The notes under the pieces are model-generated. The model searched no databases and was not told the origin of the DNA. It saw only the letters and a program-made list of their open reading frames with translations. A stretch of 43,392 nucleotides of DNA, from assembly GCA_032718475.1 (NCBI GenBank), contig JAUCBJ010000749.1:1-43392 (forward strand), written 5' to 3'. The translations under genes were made by a program, and so were the position numbers. Each line of letters begins with the position of its first letter. The stretch's first letter is position 1. Origin of the DNA: Nemertoderma westbladi (lineage: Eukaryota; Xenacoelomorpha; Nemertodermatida; Nemertodermatidae). Of this stretch, positions 11,801-20,329 are shown piece by piece.

Positions 11801-14572
11801 TGAGAAGGAATGACCCAGAAAGCCAAGAGAATAGTTTTTTCTTGAAGGAAGTCCGTAACTATTATTTACGGAAATGCAGAGAGGCGATGCCGACGTCCCT
11901 ACTTCAACCGTCTTACTTCCCGAAACCGCCGCCGGTTCTCCAGCAGACGTCAGGTAGGAAAAGTGTCCGTGTTCGCCCAGATATATCATTTTTCCGAAAA
12001 TAATGTGTTCAATAAGCGAGTGGGGTGGTGTTCCCACGGCTCCTACATGGTGTAACCGATGGTTACCATGGCCAATAGCAAGGTTGTTAAGGTAGCTATT
12101 TCAGGGACTATTAACCAGATTTCTCATCGGCGGATTTTTTCGTATTTTGGATATGTTACCACAGACTAACAGGGTTTTGAAAGGCGTGAAATCCAGCTTG
12201 GTTTTATTATTTTCCAGGCCAATCTCTATTTCTAGCAGTAGTTAATTTCATTGTTTTATAATTGTATTCTAGTTTTACTCAACGATATTTGGCGTATAAA
12301 TCATTCCCGAAAGCTGATAAGAGCCCTAACAAAGTCAGACATTATGGTAATGGAACAGAAGTCGGTAGCGCAGGATCTGTTTGGCGGGAGGAAATCGATG
12401 TATTCGGCGAGCGTGTCGATGGTTTTCCGCGACTCTCATCTGGATGAGGATCAAACCGAGTCACTGATGGAAGTCTGGAATAAATCTATCCAGAGCAGCG
12501 ATAAGGAGATAATGGTGGTAAGTATAATAGGTATTATAATAATAGCATAATATATTGGTATAATAGGGGTGGGGGGTGATCCCTCAATAGGGAAGAAAAA
12601 TTTAAAAGGGCAACACAAACAAATTGGCATTTTTGATGCAACATTCAACAAAATCCAGGGTTGAAGATCGCACAGCTGCTGAGCAAGTTGGAGCATTTAT
12701 GTACCGTGTCTGGAAACCGGCACCTCGAACCGAGAACTTTCAGTTCAATTATAATCGCCTAGAATATTAACTACCACTACTATTCGAGTGAGCTCAGGCA
12801 GTTGAAATGTGGTCCTTGCAGGCTTCCCGATTCTCTATAGTTATCGCAGTGTCTTTTCTCCCAAGTGCAGTACCTTTCAAATTCGTCCATATGTCATTGC
12901 CAACAAACTGGTGCAGGAAAGCTCTGATTTCCAGATGGTATCCATTTTTAATAGAGATTTGATTTTTATTTATGTTTATGGCCTCATGGAACTTCTTTAT
13001 TTTCTCGAGTTAGGAGAAACCTTGTTTGATGCGATATTAGGACCAAGAGCACTGACTGGTCTAGAGCGTAAAAAATCGTCTAAATCTCTATGTTGGTTTT
13101 GAGACCTCAAACTACCAATGTCAACAACCACTTTCTTGGCTAAGCAATGCCAGGAGCAACCATTATAAATAAAATAATATGAAGTTTATTAAGAACCATA
13201 TTTATTATGAGTCCAGATTGATGCGATATTGGCAATTGTGCTCACTGGCAGGGCACGCGGAAACAACATCCCATTCCCGCAATTCCGACCGCAAGGATGT
13301 TTTTTCATTTGTAATTAAACATTTTGTGGAATATTTTTGTTATTATAGATTACTTTGTTTCAGTTTGTAACTCCTGTTCTAAAGATTAATAGAAGCGGGT
13401 TTACTCGGACTCCAAGGATAATGATTGTCTCCAACTCATCCATCATTACCTTAAATGAAAACTTCCGCGTAAAACAACGAATTGGATATGAAGATCTCGA
13501 ATCTATTGTTTTAAGCAAAAATAGTGATGATGTGTTGATTCTAAAACATAAAGACTGTAATAATTGGACATCTTTGAATAAGGTACACACGTAGCCAATG
13601 AATTCATGTTATTGATATATTAATTTTTTATTTTAATTTTCATTAATCCTATAGTAAGCGATATGTACTAATCATGCAAAAAAGCCAAAATGTTATCTAA
13701 AATCTGAAAACTGAATAATATTTCATATTGAGTTATATATGTTCTTAATCTTATATAATTATAAAACTATAATTTAATGGAAGATATTTTTGTAGCATGA
13801 ATATTTATTTAACTAACGCTTTTTAACAAATTTGGTGATGATTTCTCATTTAAACGTTTTGCTTTTCGAACTAAAGACATTTAAAAATGAGAATATCCGA
13901 ATCTTTTGCTGGCACTGTGTATTGCGGATACTAAACTATAAAACGAGTAGCGGACACTAAACATTCTGGAATAATATATTAACATAATAATATATATTCA
14001 ATTCAATATTCAATTATTTTATTGGTCTAAAACTTCAGTCAGCAAGCTGAGCTGAAGGCAGTTTAAAACAACTGATAATTATAAGACCAACGTCTACGCT
14101 ACCCTAAGTACAACCAAACAAATACGTGAACTGTACTGCATATAATAATATTGAACTGTAATTTACAAACAACATATAATAATAATAATATATATATAAT
14201 ATATTAACGATATTTTAGGGAAGTTTAATTGTATCCACGAAGAATGCCATAGAGTTAGCAACGAAGATTCATTTGTATAGTCTCATAGATGTTGTTATTG
14301 ATAACGAACCGTTAGTATTGAACTCCGTGTAATGTTTTCTAGGATAATAAACATGAACTTTGGTGTAAATTTGTAGTAACTCTGTTCTTGCCGTTCTAGA
14401 ATTTTCTGATTGAGTTGGTATGTTTTTTTTATGTAATTACTCTCGTTACAGAATTGTAATCCCTACGGTCTATGGAGAACAGGCAGTTGAATTCAAAAAA
14501 GGTCGTTCAGCGAAGCTAAAGACTGGAGATAAAGGTCAACTCGTAATTGTATCTCCCCGAGATAAAAGTTGA
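5650..14572 (+). CDS. Myo1c: Unconventional myosin-I, Myo1c/Myo1h-like (3' half, 11 exons)
   Basis: Class I myosins are single-headed, membrane-binding actin motors. The exons 5650-5836, 7255-7476, 7605-7797, 9991-10108, 10240-10433, 11111-11264, 11784-11953, 12273-12517, 13364-13582, 14219-14310 and 14452-14572 join in phase to give about 637 residues and a stop. Order: distal motor (FEQFYINYGSEKL, FAGDVVYDINGF, FVRNQVKYLGLL), three IQ-like motifs (AVIIQRRWRGF, VASIWRGYKARVV, SFIRGYLRRN), and a TH1 tail (SSIITLNENFRVKQRIGYED, end QLVIVSPRDKS). The three-IQ neck, the PKPPPVL linker and the SPR-x-x-S end fit Myo1c/1h better than other class I myosins; this is from memory of the family. The P-loop and switch regions must lie upstream of the window. 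No frameshift or stop is seen. AATAAA at 14823 could be the poly(A) signal. Choice between 1c, 1h or a co-orthologue is open. Confidence 0.88.
5837..7254 (+). other. Myo1c: Myosin intron with G26 tract
   Basis: Intron between the first two visible exons. It contains a run of about 26 G at 6028-6053, a stretch at 6060-6400 that looks like a degraded repeat but that I cannot name, and the TTTGTAAC array described separately. Confidence 0.7.
6770..7095 (+). repeat. Degenerate tandem array around TTTGTAAC
   Basis: About a dozen loosely conserved units of roughly 20-25 bp, each centred on GATTTGTAACYAGGA or similar (6938, 6953, 7011, 7052, 7072, 7095). Unit length and sequence drift strongly, so this is an old minisatellite. 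It ends about 160 bp before the exon at 7255. Confidence 0.75.
7255..7476 (+). CDS. Myo1c: Myosin exon: lower 50K domain
   Basis: Begins DDAFFGSESD after acceptor TTACTTTAAG and ends MDLKE before GTGAAA. It contains FGIKHFAGDVVYDINGFVEK, the conserved F-x-I-x-H-(Y/F)-A-G-x-V-x-Y block of myosin heads. Both ends are phase 0 (74 codons). Confidence 0.93.
7605..7797 (+). CDS. Myo1c: Myosin exon: loop 2 and actin-binding/SH region
   Basis: Reads VLNLSTNRVTRM through TTSIMSQFRQSVIDILKNIS to QPFYINCINPNRIKKS. The last part replaces the usual RCIKPN with NCINPN. Acceptor CTGTAG, donor TCAG/GTTCGT. It ends in phase 1 and joins the next exon as KKS-G-FLDDEF. Confidence 0.93.
8482..8795. repeat. Diverged tandem duplication, period about 155 bp
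   Basis: Copy 1 starts AATATGCAAAGCCAGGTGG at 8482 and copy 2 AATATGTGAAGCCAGGTGG at 8637. Both continue through AACGCAGTACTCGT and TTCATTAT to GACGATCTTTATA. Copies differ by small indels, such as an extra GCTCGTCGC in copy 2. Confidence 0.85.
9700..9746 (+). repeat. Octamer microsatellite (GACAGAAC)n
   Basis: Five to six head-to-tail copies of CGACAGAA. The array is directly followed by GGTTGATTAATGGTACC and preceded by a stretch that looks like a dispersed element, so it may be a transposon's terminal array. Confidence 0.85.
9991..10108 (+). CDS. Myo1c: Myosin exon: SH1/converter start
   Basis: Encodes FLDDEFVRNQVKYLGLLNLV and then TGYAYSRSYDKFVAR, matching the class I pattern (V/I)RxQVxYLGLLEN...AG(F/Y)AxRxxYxxFxxRY. 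Acceptor TTTTTCTCAG, donor GAG/GTTAGT, phase 1 in and phase 2 out. Confidence 0.92.
10240..10433 (+). CDS. Myo1c: Myosin exon: converter and lever start
   Basis: Encodes YRPLCPTLWPTYDGSD, then EILLKHLGYSALFEYYMGKS and MVFIKNAQTIFNADNAF. Y-x-x-GKSMVFI corresponds to the class I Y-x-x-G-(R/K)-(T/S)-K-(V/I)-F-I motif. Acceptor GTCTCTCAG, donor ATTG/GTTGGT. It leaves in phase 1, so the junction reads KEDI-A-VIIQ. Confidence 0.92.
10807..10926 (+). mobile_element. tRNA-derived SINE, internally deleted copy
   Basis: Starts with an A-box-like TAGCTGAGTTGG and has a B-box-like region GGTTGTAGGTACAGCCCC. It then reads CCAGGGTCCACTCAGCCTTT and jumps directly to GCCTTCGGGTCGCCTCTGG. The copy at 16509 has about 100 extra bases at the jump. 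It lies in a myosin intron on the same strand. Confidence 0.85.
11111..11264 (+). CDS. Myo1c: Myosin exon: IQ motifs 1 and 2
   Basis: Reads AVIIQRRWRGFRERRDYL and then VNRVASIWRGYKARVVRD. The first is a clear calmodulin-binding IQ motif (IQxxWRGxxxRR). The second keeps the WRGYxxR half but has S-I instead of I-Q. The exon must end at ACCAG/GTCAGT rather than at the earlier AAG/GTAACC, because only that keeps the frame into SFIRGYLRR. Confidence 0.9.
11784..11953 (+). CDS. Myo1c: Myosin exon: third IQ-like motif and neck-tail linker
   Basis: Encodes SFIRGYLRRNDPES, a degenerate third IQ, then FFLKEVRNYYLRKCREAM and FPKPPPVLQQTS. The Pro-rich PKPPPVL step corresponds to the WPTPPPAL linker of Myo1c. 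Acceptor ATTTGCAG, donor TCAG/GTAGGA. Confidence 0.9.
12273..12517 (+). CDS. Myo1c: Myosin exon: start of TH1 membrane-binding tail
   Basis: Encodes VLLNDIWRINHSRKLIRAL, QKSVAQDLFGGRKSMYSASV and SMVFRDSHL. The A-x-x-(L/I)-F-x-G-(R/K)-K-x-x-Y-x-x-SV pattern is typical of the class I TH1 domain, which binds acidic phospholipids. Acceptor TATTCTAG, donor GTG/GTAAGT. The exon is seamless in phase on both sides. Confidence 0.9.
13364..13582 (+). CDS. Myo1c: Myosin exon: TH1 domain core
   Basis: Encodes FVTPVLKINRSGFTRTPRIM and then SSIITLNENFRVKQRIGYED. VKQRI(D/G)Y(E/A)-(D/N)-L is a hallmark of the PH-like part of the Myo1c TH1 tail. Acceptor TTGTTTCAG, donor AAG/GTACAC, 73 codons, phase 0 both ends. 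Confidence 0.93.
14219..14310 (+). CDS. Myo1c: Myosin exon: TH1 domain
   Basis: Encodes GSLIVSTKNAIELATKIHLY and SLIDVVIDNEP, equivalent to the 'GDVVLQSDHVIETLTK' portion of Myo1c. Acceptor ATATTTTAG, donor ACC/GTTAGT, ends in phase 2. Too short to stand out alone; it was found by following the frame. Confidence 0.85.
14452..14572 (+). CDS. Myo1c: Myosin last exon: C terminus and stop
   Basis: Encodes IVIPTVYGEQAVEFKKGRSA, then GDKGQLVIVSPRDKS and TGA at 14570-14572. The end (G-x-L-x-(V/I)-V-(A/S)-P-R-x-x-S) matches the Myo1c C terminus. Acceptor CTCGTTACAG. Confidence 0.88.
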
Positions 14573-14928
14573 TCTAAAAGTCAACAGCAAGTGGTGATTC
14601 TTCTCAAATTATATGTAACCAAACAATATCCTTTCAATGGCTTACTCCTTCATATGTTACAGGACTACCCCGGCTGTGCCTACACATTATTATAACTTCG
14701 GTGTAAGTAATGGGAACGTGTTTATCTCCAATTTTTTTGGATTCAAAATATCTTCTGGAATTATTTATATATATAATATAACAATAACTGCAATAATTTC
14801 ACTTCATGTCACCACCGTGTTAAATAAATACCTTTGGCTGTTATTTTTCCCTTTACCGCAACTATGATATTTACTCAAATCGTTGTCTTTAATTTTACTG
14901 TTATTTTTGTTACTATAACTATATATAG

Positions 14929-14983
14929 CACCGGGTTGGCACTGGGTTGGCACCGGGTTGGCACTGGGTTGGCACTGGGAAGG
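14929..14983 (+). repeat. 11-bp tandem repeat CACYGGGTTGG x5
   Basis: Units alternate CACCGGGTTGG, CACTGGGTTGG, CACCGGGTTGG, CACTGGGTTGG, CACTGGGAAGG. The closely spaced G runs could form a quadruplex; that part is inference. Confidence 0.9.
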
Positions 14984-16508
14984 GGTGCAATTCGCCCCAC
15001 TTGGGTAAAGAATTGCTGAAGAAACACAATATACAGTCACAACGTTTTTGAGAATTCTCAAATCAAATCTATTTGGCAACTTAAAGGAAATCATCACTCT
15101 GTGGTTGTACTTTTCGTTTTACCTAACAATGTACTACACAGCTGTAAAATTTGTAATTATGTAATTATGTAATTGTTTAATTTCTTTTTAATATGTTATA
15201 TATATATATGGATCGCAGAAATCAATCAGCATTAGTATAGGATTCTGCACCGCTGCAAATCCTTATAAAAATGTATTTTCAAAAATTTAAAGATTTCTAC
15301 AAAGTGCCACCCAGACTTTTTTTTGGCACAACTGCATAAAATGGGTCAATTTAATTCAATGACTCAATTTTTTGTCATTTGATTAAACCTCTTAAAATGC
15401 CGGGTTTTGAAAATTGTCACAGTGAATTCTCTGATGGCGATTTAGTGAAGAATATATCAGTGTTAGAATTCTTCAGGAATCTTTTTTTCGTAATGACCTC
15501 GTTTTGCCATGGTAATATTTTTGAACTTAATTTGCGCATGGGTCATGTGAATTTTTTTACCATTGCAATTACCAAGCAATTTATGAGGCTTTTATAAAAT
15601 TTTTTGTTGGCAATTTGTAAAGCATAACAGAATCTACTACTAAGAACAATGTTGCAACTAAAACAATAACATTTTGCACCAAAATCTAAATGTTAATTTT
15701 TAATTTACCACACCTTAAATTTTCCAAACTTCGTGTTGTTTAATAATAACGGCATCAGAATAATATTTCAAATCCCTAGGATGACTATGGTATGGTAACT
15801 ACTATGTCCCTTACCTGTAGTCAGCTGAAGATAAGTACAATTCTACAATTATGAAGTTCTACCGCTATAAATAGTCTCACTAAACGTTTACGTGCCTCAG
15901 AGAAACCCGTAATAAAGTCTATTTTGTGTCATTGTTCAAAGGATTCTAGAATTTTACCATTGGCTAACCTTTACTTACCTAACCTACCGAGTAATTTCTA
16001 TAATAGTTACAGTAATAATATAATATTGTCTAGTTGTGGTAAAGTATAAGTATGGCAAAACCATGCTTGTATGTATTTATATAATTAATTGTAATAGGTG
16101 TATAAATGTAATATGTATAAATATTTAATATTTAATATGTATAATATAACTATTATTGGCTTAATTACCCTGAATAAAGAAGAAATATATGAATAAAATT
16201 GAGTGCATTTGTTTAGCAGATTGTTAACGCCATCTAACGGCATCTACAGCAAATAAGTTATTGTGTCTTTAGACTTGAATGGGTGATGTTTCAGTACAAT
16301 ATTAGTACAATATTTTTTTTGCTTTGCAACAATCTATGTTACCTATACATAAACGTCGATATATTTTAGCACTAATATTATATATTATACAGTACTACAA
16401 GCACCTAATTCAAGAATGAACTATTTTCAACTGATAGTTGGCGTGCAAATTATGGGAATGAATTAGTTCCGCGTTCCGTTGTAATTATAATACTGTGCAA
16501 TTTAAAAG

Positions 16509-16734
16509 GTGGAGCTCGTTCAGTTAGTTGAGCGCCGGGTCTGCATCTAGTGGTTGTAGGTTCAGCCCCGCCAGGGTCCACTCAGCCTTTCATCCACTGG
16601 GGTCGATAAAATGAGTACCAGTTAAATTATTGGGAGCAAAACATTGGATAGGAGCAGCGCCCACACCTACCCTCTGGTAGCAGCTATCGAAAGATGAGCC
16701 TTCGGGTCGCCTCCGGCTTCGGCCGACTGTTTGG
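16509..16734 (+). mobile_element. tRNA-derived SINE, fuller copy
   Basis: Same family as 10807. A-box-like TCAGTTAGTTGAGCGCCGGG, B-box-like GGTTCAGCCCCGCC, body GTCCACTCAGCCTTTCATCC and GGTCGATAAAATGAGTACC, then GCCTTCGGGTCGCCTCCGGC and TTCGGCCGACTGTTTG. It retains the internal ~100 bp that the other copy lacks. Confidence 0.88.
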
Positions 16735-17093
16735 TTGTGCAATTTATTGATTTGATGTTTAATGTGATACGATCGTACAATATTGGCACAAGACATTTAT
16801 ACTACACGCACCGTACATGGCATCCTACGCCTTACATTATGCTTGTTTAATTATTTATATTATTAGCAATACTATTGCAGTCATTCAAATAATATGATTT
16901 CCCTCAATAATTTGATCCATTCAATAATGAGCCACTGACTCTTATAATTTATTAATATAAGTAATTAATAAGTAATTAATTTTATTAATTAGTAACTAAA
17001 ATTCATATATTAATAATAATCTTATAATTATCCCGCATATTGTTTTAGTTTATCAGTAATGGGGGAGGGATGGGGGTTTTGTGTCAATATGGA

Positions 17094-17098
17094 GTGAA
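17094..17098. repeat. Target-site duplication GTGAA (left)
   Basis: GTGAA directly abuts the TG of the left LTR at 17099. It is repeated exactly at 24775-24779 after the CA of the right LTR. A 5-bp duplication is usual for Gypsy and BEL/Pao integrases. Confidence 0.93.
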
Positions 17099-17619
17099 TG
17101 TGACGGGATCTACGGATCCCGGTTTATCCGTTTGGGTTTTCTATCCACGCGTCCCCGCCGTGTGTGAAAGGTAAACGAGTTCTGATGTTGGGTAATATGT
17201 ATAAAGGTATAATAGTCTGACAGTTGATATAATATAGTATGACACAATAGGTAATATATAATGGCGGTAGCGGACGGTGACAGAAGTCCCCGTTCCACCC
17301 TACTGATCTGACCTACTGAGTAAACTGAGTGAATGATTACAGGTTACTGGTTATATTGCACGGTGGCCTTATTGCTACTCAATCGATGCCTTTCCCCCCT
17401 CTGATTGGTTGATACCCCTGTTGGCACCCTGTGGAGTATTCCGTTCACTCCACCTGTTCTCCTTGGGTTAGGGGTTTGGCCCCTGACCCTCTATTGTGTG
17501 CTTCCTTCCCACTCTCATTGGGATGGCACGAGTTGGTTAATTGCCCAATCTCGTGGCTCCCAATATTGCTTATCGGCTAATAACTTTATGGGGTGTTGGC
17601 GGGATTGAATAAGCTAACA
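17099..17619 (-). repeat. 3' LTR (left copy, 521 bp)
   Basis: Begins TGTGACGGGATCTACGG and ends GAATAAGCTAACA on the plus strand, so it has TG...CA ends. It differs from the right LTR by an extra 4 bp in TGACCTACTGAG (right: TGACTGAG) and by C versus A in AAACGAGTT. Confidence 0.97.
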
Positions 17620-17628
17620 CTCCCCCCC
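17620..17628 (-). other. Polypurine tract
   Basis: On the minus strand GGGGGGGAG lies directly before the 3' LTR (TGTTAGC). This is the expected position and composition of the primer for plus-strand DNA synthesis, and it fixes the element's orientation. Confidence 0.85.
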
Positions 17629-17657
17629 ATGCTATCTTCCCGGTAAGAAGATAGCAT
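17629..17657. other. Perfect 10-bp hairpin beside the polypurine tract
   Basis: ATGCTATCTT (17629-17638) and AAGATAGCAT (17648-17657) are exact reverse complements with a 9-base spacer. It immediately precedes the polypurine tract in element RNA. Confidence 0.9.
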
Positions 17658-18540
17658 CAACCAAAAAAGTGCGTTACAATCCCGCTGGATCCCGATCTAG
17701 TATCGGGTGTGGGGTGGAATTCTTTTCTCTAGGAGCCGGCTTTCCAGGCCGCCCCCTATGGGTATGATAACGCTACCCTGTGTGCCTGGCGTCTCATGTC
17801 GGGCCGATCGCGCTCACCTCTTCACGCGATTTTTGTTTCCCCAACATTTTCGCCCTACCTCACCTTCACTCTCACCCTAACTCTCTCATACCCCCGGACC
17901 TCCTCGTCCCACACTCTTCCTCTCACTTCTCCTCCCCCACACTTGAATTGCGCCCACACTCTTTTCGCACTCCGCACTATCACTCCATCCCTCCTTGACT
18001 ACCTCATCCCTTCTGACGAATCTCACCCCCCCTCCGTGCCGTCGCACTCAGGAAATGTGAAATCGTCTGGCGTCTTGCCCCTAGTGCCATAGTCACTTAG
18101 CCCCCCAGTCCCAGTAGCTAATTGAGAAAGGTTGTATGACTATAGTACTTACACCACTCTCTCCGCACTCCGCACTATCACCTCTCCACTCTCTTGTCAC
18201 TCCCTAAGGCTTTAATCTCTAATGTTACCCCTGTGCTATCATACTATCTACCTACTGCTTACTAACTCTAACTATCTAACTAACTCTGCTAACTACTAAC
18301 TCTTACTACTTCTAGCTCTAACTGAGAGCCTCTAACTTTCTACTGACTCTAACTCTCCACTAAGTCTAACTAACTCCTACTAGCTCTCTACTTCTACTAA
18401 CTCTACTTGACTCCTCTGAGTCTACCAACTCTGCTAACTAGCTCTACTAACTCTACTCCACTAGCTCTGCTAACTCTACTCCACTAGCTCTGCTAACTCT
18501 ACTAACTAGCTCTACTAACTCTACTCCACTCTTCTAACTA
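17658..18540 (-). other. Pyrimidine-rich 3' interior of the LTR element
   Basis: C/T-rich on the plus strand. TCCGCACTCCGCACTATCAC-like words occur twice (near 17967 and 18159), and runs of CTAACT/CTACTAACT begin near 18240. No polymerase-type coding sequence is seen in any frame. Confidence 0.7.
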
Positions 18541-19190
18541 CGTGGCGCTTGCGGTGCCCACAACCACTCTACTATATGGCACCCTATGTGCCCTCTCTGC
18601 TCTACTCTACTACCTGGCACCCTATGTGCCCTCTCTACTACACTACTACCTCTCTAACTCTACTACCTGGCACCCTATGTGCCCGTCTCTACTCTTCTAC
18701 TCTCTGGCACCCTATGTGCCCGTCTCTACTCCTCTACATCCCCTTTACGTCTCATCGCCTACACGTGACGCTCTGAGTGCCGGCAGAGTGGGTACGTTAA
18801 TTATGTGAACTACTACTGACTCTACTAACTCTACTAACTCTCTTCTAACTCTACTAACTCTTTTTGTGCCCGGCACCTCTTGTGCCCGGCACCTTCTAAC
18901 TCTACTAACTCTTTTTGTGCCCGGCACCTCTTGTGCCCGGCACCTTCTAACTCTACTAACTCTACTACTAACTCAACTAACTCTACTACTAACTCAACTA
19001 ACTCTACTACTAACTCTTTTTGTGCCCGGCACCTCTTGTGCCCGGCACCCACCCTAATTAACATACCCTGCTCTTACATCAAACACGTCATCACGCCCGT
19101 GCCCCACTAAGTTCAGCGCATTCCCTACTGACTCTAACTACGTGGCGCTCCCGGTGCCCACAACCCTTCTACTGCTACTACTAACACTCC
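18541..19190 (-). repeat. Array with GGCAC/GTGCC palindromes
   Basis: Blocks of CTAACTCTACTAACTC are punctuated by GGCACCCTATGTGCCC (four times, about 18579-18720) and by GGCACCTCTTGTGCCC (about 18877, 18931, 19029). Each has 5-bp arms GGCAC and GTGCC around a 5-base loop. It continues the design of the neighbouring GGTAC/GTACC array. Confidence 0.88.
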
Positions 19191-20285
19191 TAACTAGCGG
19201 TACTACGTACCCTCTTACTACTCTAGCTCTCTCTACTAGCTAGCGGTACAACGTACCCTCTTACTACTCTAGCTCTCTCTACTAGCTAGCGGTACAACGT
19301 ACCCTCTTACTACTCTAGCTCTCTCTACTAGCTAGCGGTACTACGTACCCTCTTACTCTTACTCTCTAACCGGTACTTACGTACCCTCTAACTCTAACTA
19401 ACTATTGGTACTACGTACCCTCTAACTCTCTAACTATCGGTACTACGTACCCTCTAACTCTAACTAGGTACTACGTACCTACTGACTCTCTAACTATCGG
19501 TACTACGTACCTTCTAACTCTAACTCTAACTAGGTACCACGTACCTACTAACTCTAACTCTAACTCTAACTAGGTACTACGTACCTACTAACTCTCTAAC
19601 TATCGGTACTACGTACCCTCAACTAACTAACTAACTAACTAACTAACTCTTACTCTCTAGCTAGCTAGCGGTACTACGTACCCCTTAGCTCCTACTCTCT
19701 AACGGTACTGCGTACCCTCTAACTCTTACTCTCTAATCGGTACTTACGTACCCTCTAACTCTAACTACCTAGCGGTACTTACGTACCCTCTAACTCTTAC
19801 TCTAACTAGCGGTACTTACGTACCCTCTAACTCTAACTACCTAGCGGTACTTACGTACCCTCTAACTCTAACTACCTAGCGGTACTTACGTACCCTCTAA
19901 CTCTTACTCTAACTAGCGGTACTTACGTACCCTCTAACTCTAGCTAACTAACGGTACTTACGTACCCTCTAACTCTTACTCTAATTAGCGGTACTTACGT
20001 ACCCTCTAACTCTCTTCTACTAACGGTACTACACGTACCCTCCTATTAACTCTTCTACTAACGGTACTACACGTACCCTCCTACTAACTCTTCTACTAAC
20101 GGTACTACACGTACCCTCCTACTAACTCTTCTACTAACGGTACTACACGTACCCTCCTACTAACTCTTCTACTAACGGTACTACACGTACCCTCCTACTA
20201 ACTCTTCTACTAACGGTACTACACGTACCCTCCTACTAACTCTTCTACTAACGGTACTACACGTACCCTCCTACTAACTCCTAAC
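19191..20285 (-). repeat. Array of about 29 GGTAC-N3-5-GTACC palindromes
   Basis: Units of about 27-50 bp made of CTAACTCT-type spacer plus GGTAC, a 3-5-base loop (TAC, AAC, TTAC, TGC, CAC, TACAC) and GTACC. The loop varies while the arms stay exact. The last part (about 20025-20283) is a homogeneous 38-bp repeat, CTACTAACTCTTCTACTAAC then GGTACTACACGTACCCTC, in about seven copies. It lies between the gag stop and the polypurine tract in element orientation. Confidence 0.93.
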
Positions 20286-20329
20286 TACCTAACTTCTACC
20301 TACTTTATTATTTAATTATTTTTATTTAA

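Larger units (their letters stand above)
14573..17093. other. Intergenic AT-rich DNA
   Basis: Myosin 3' flank. It holds a possible poly(A) signal at 14823, an 11-bp repeat at 14929 and a SINE at 16509. Otherwise it is AT-rich sequence with no gene I can support. Several short ORFs have no protein-like character. Confidence 0.6.
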
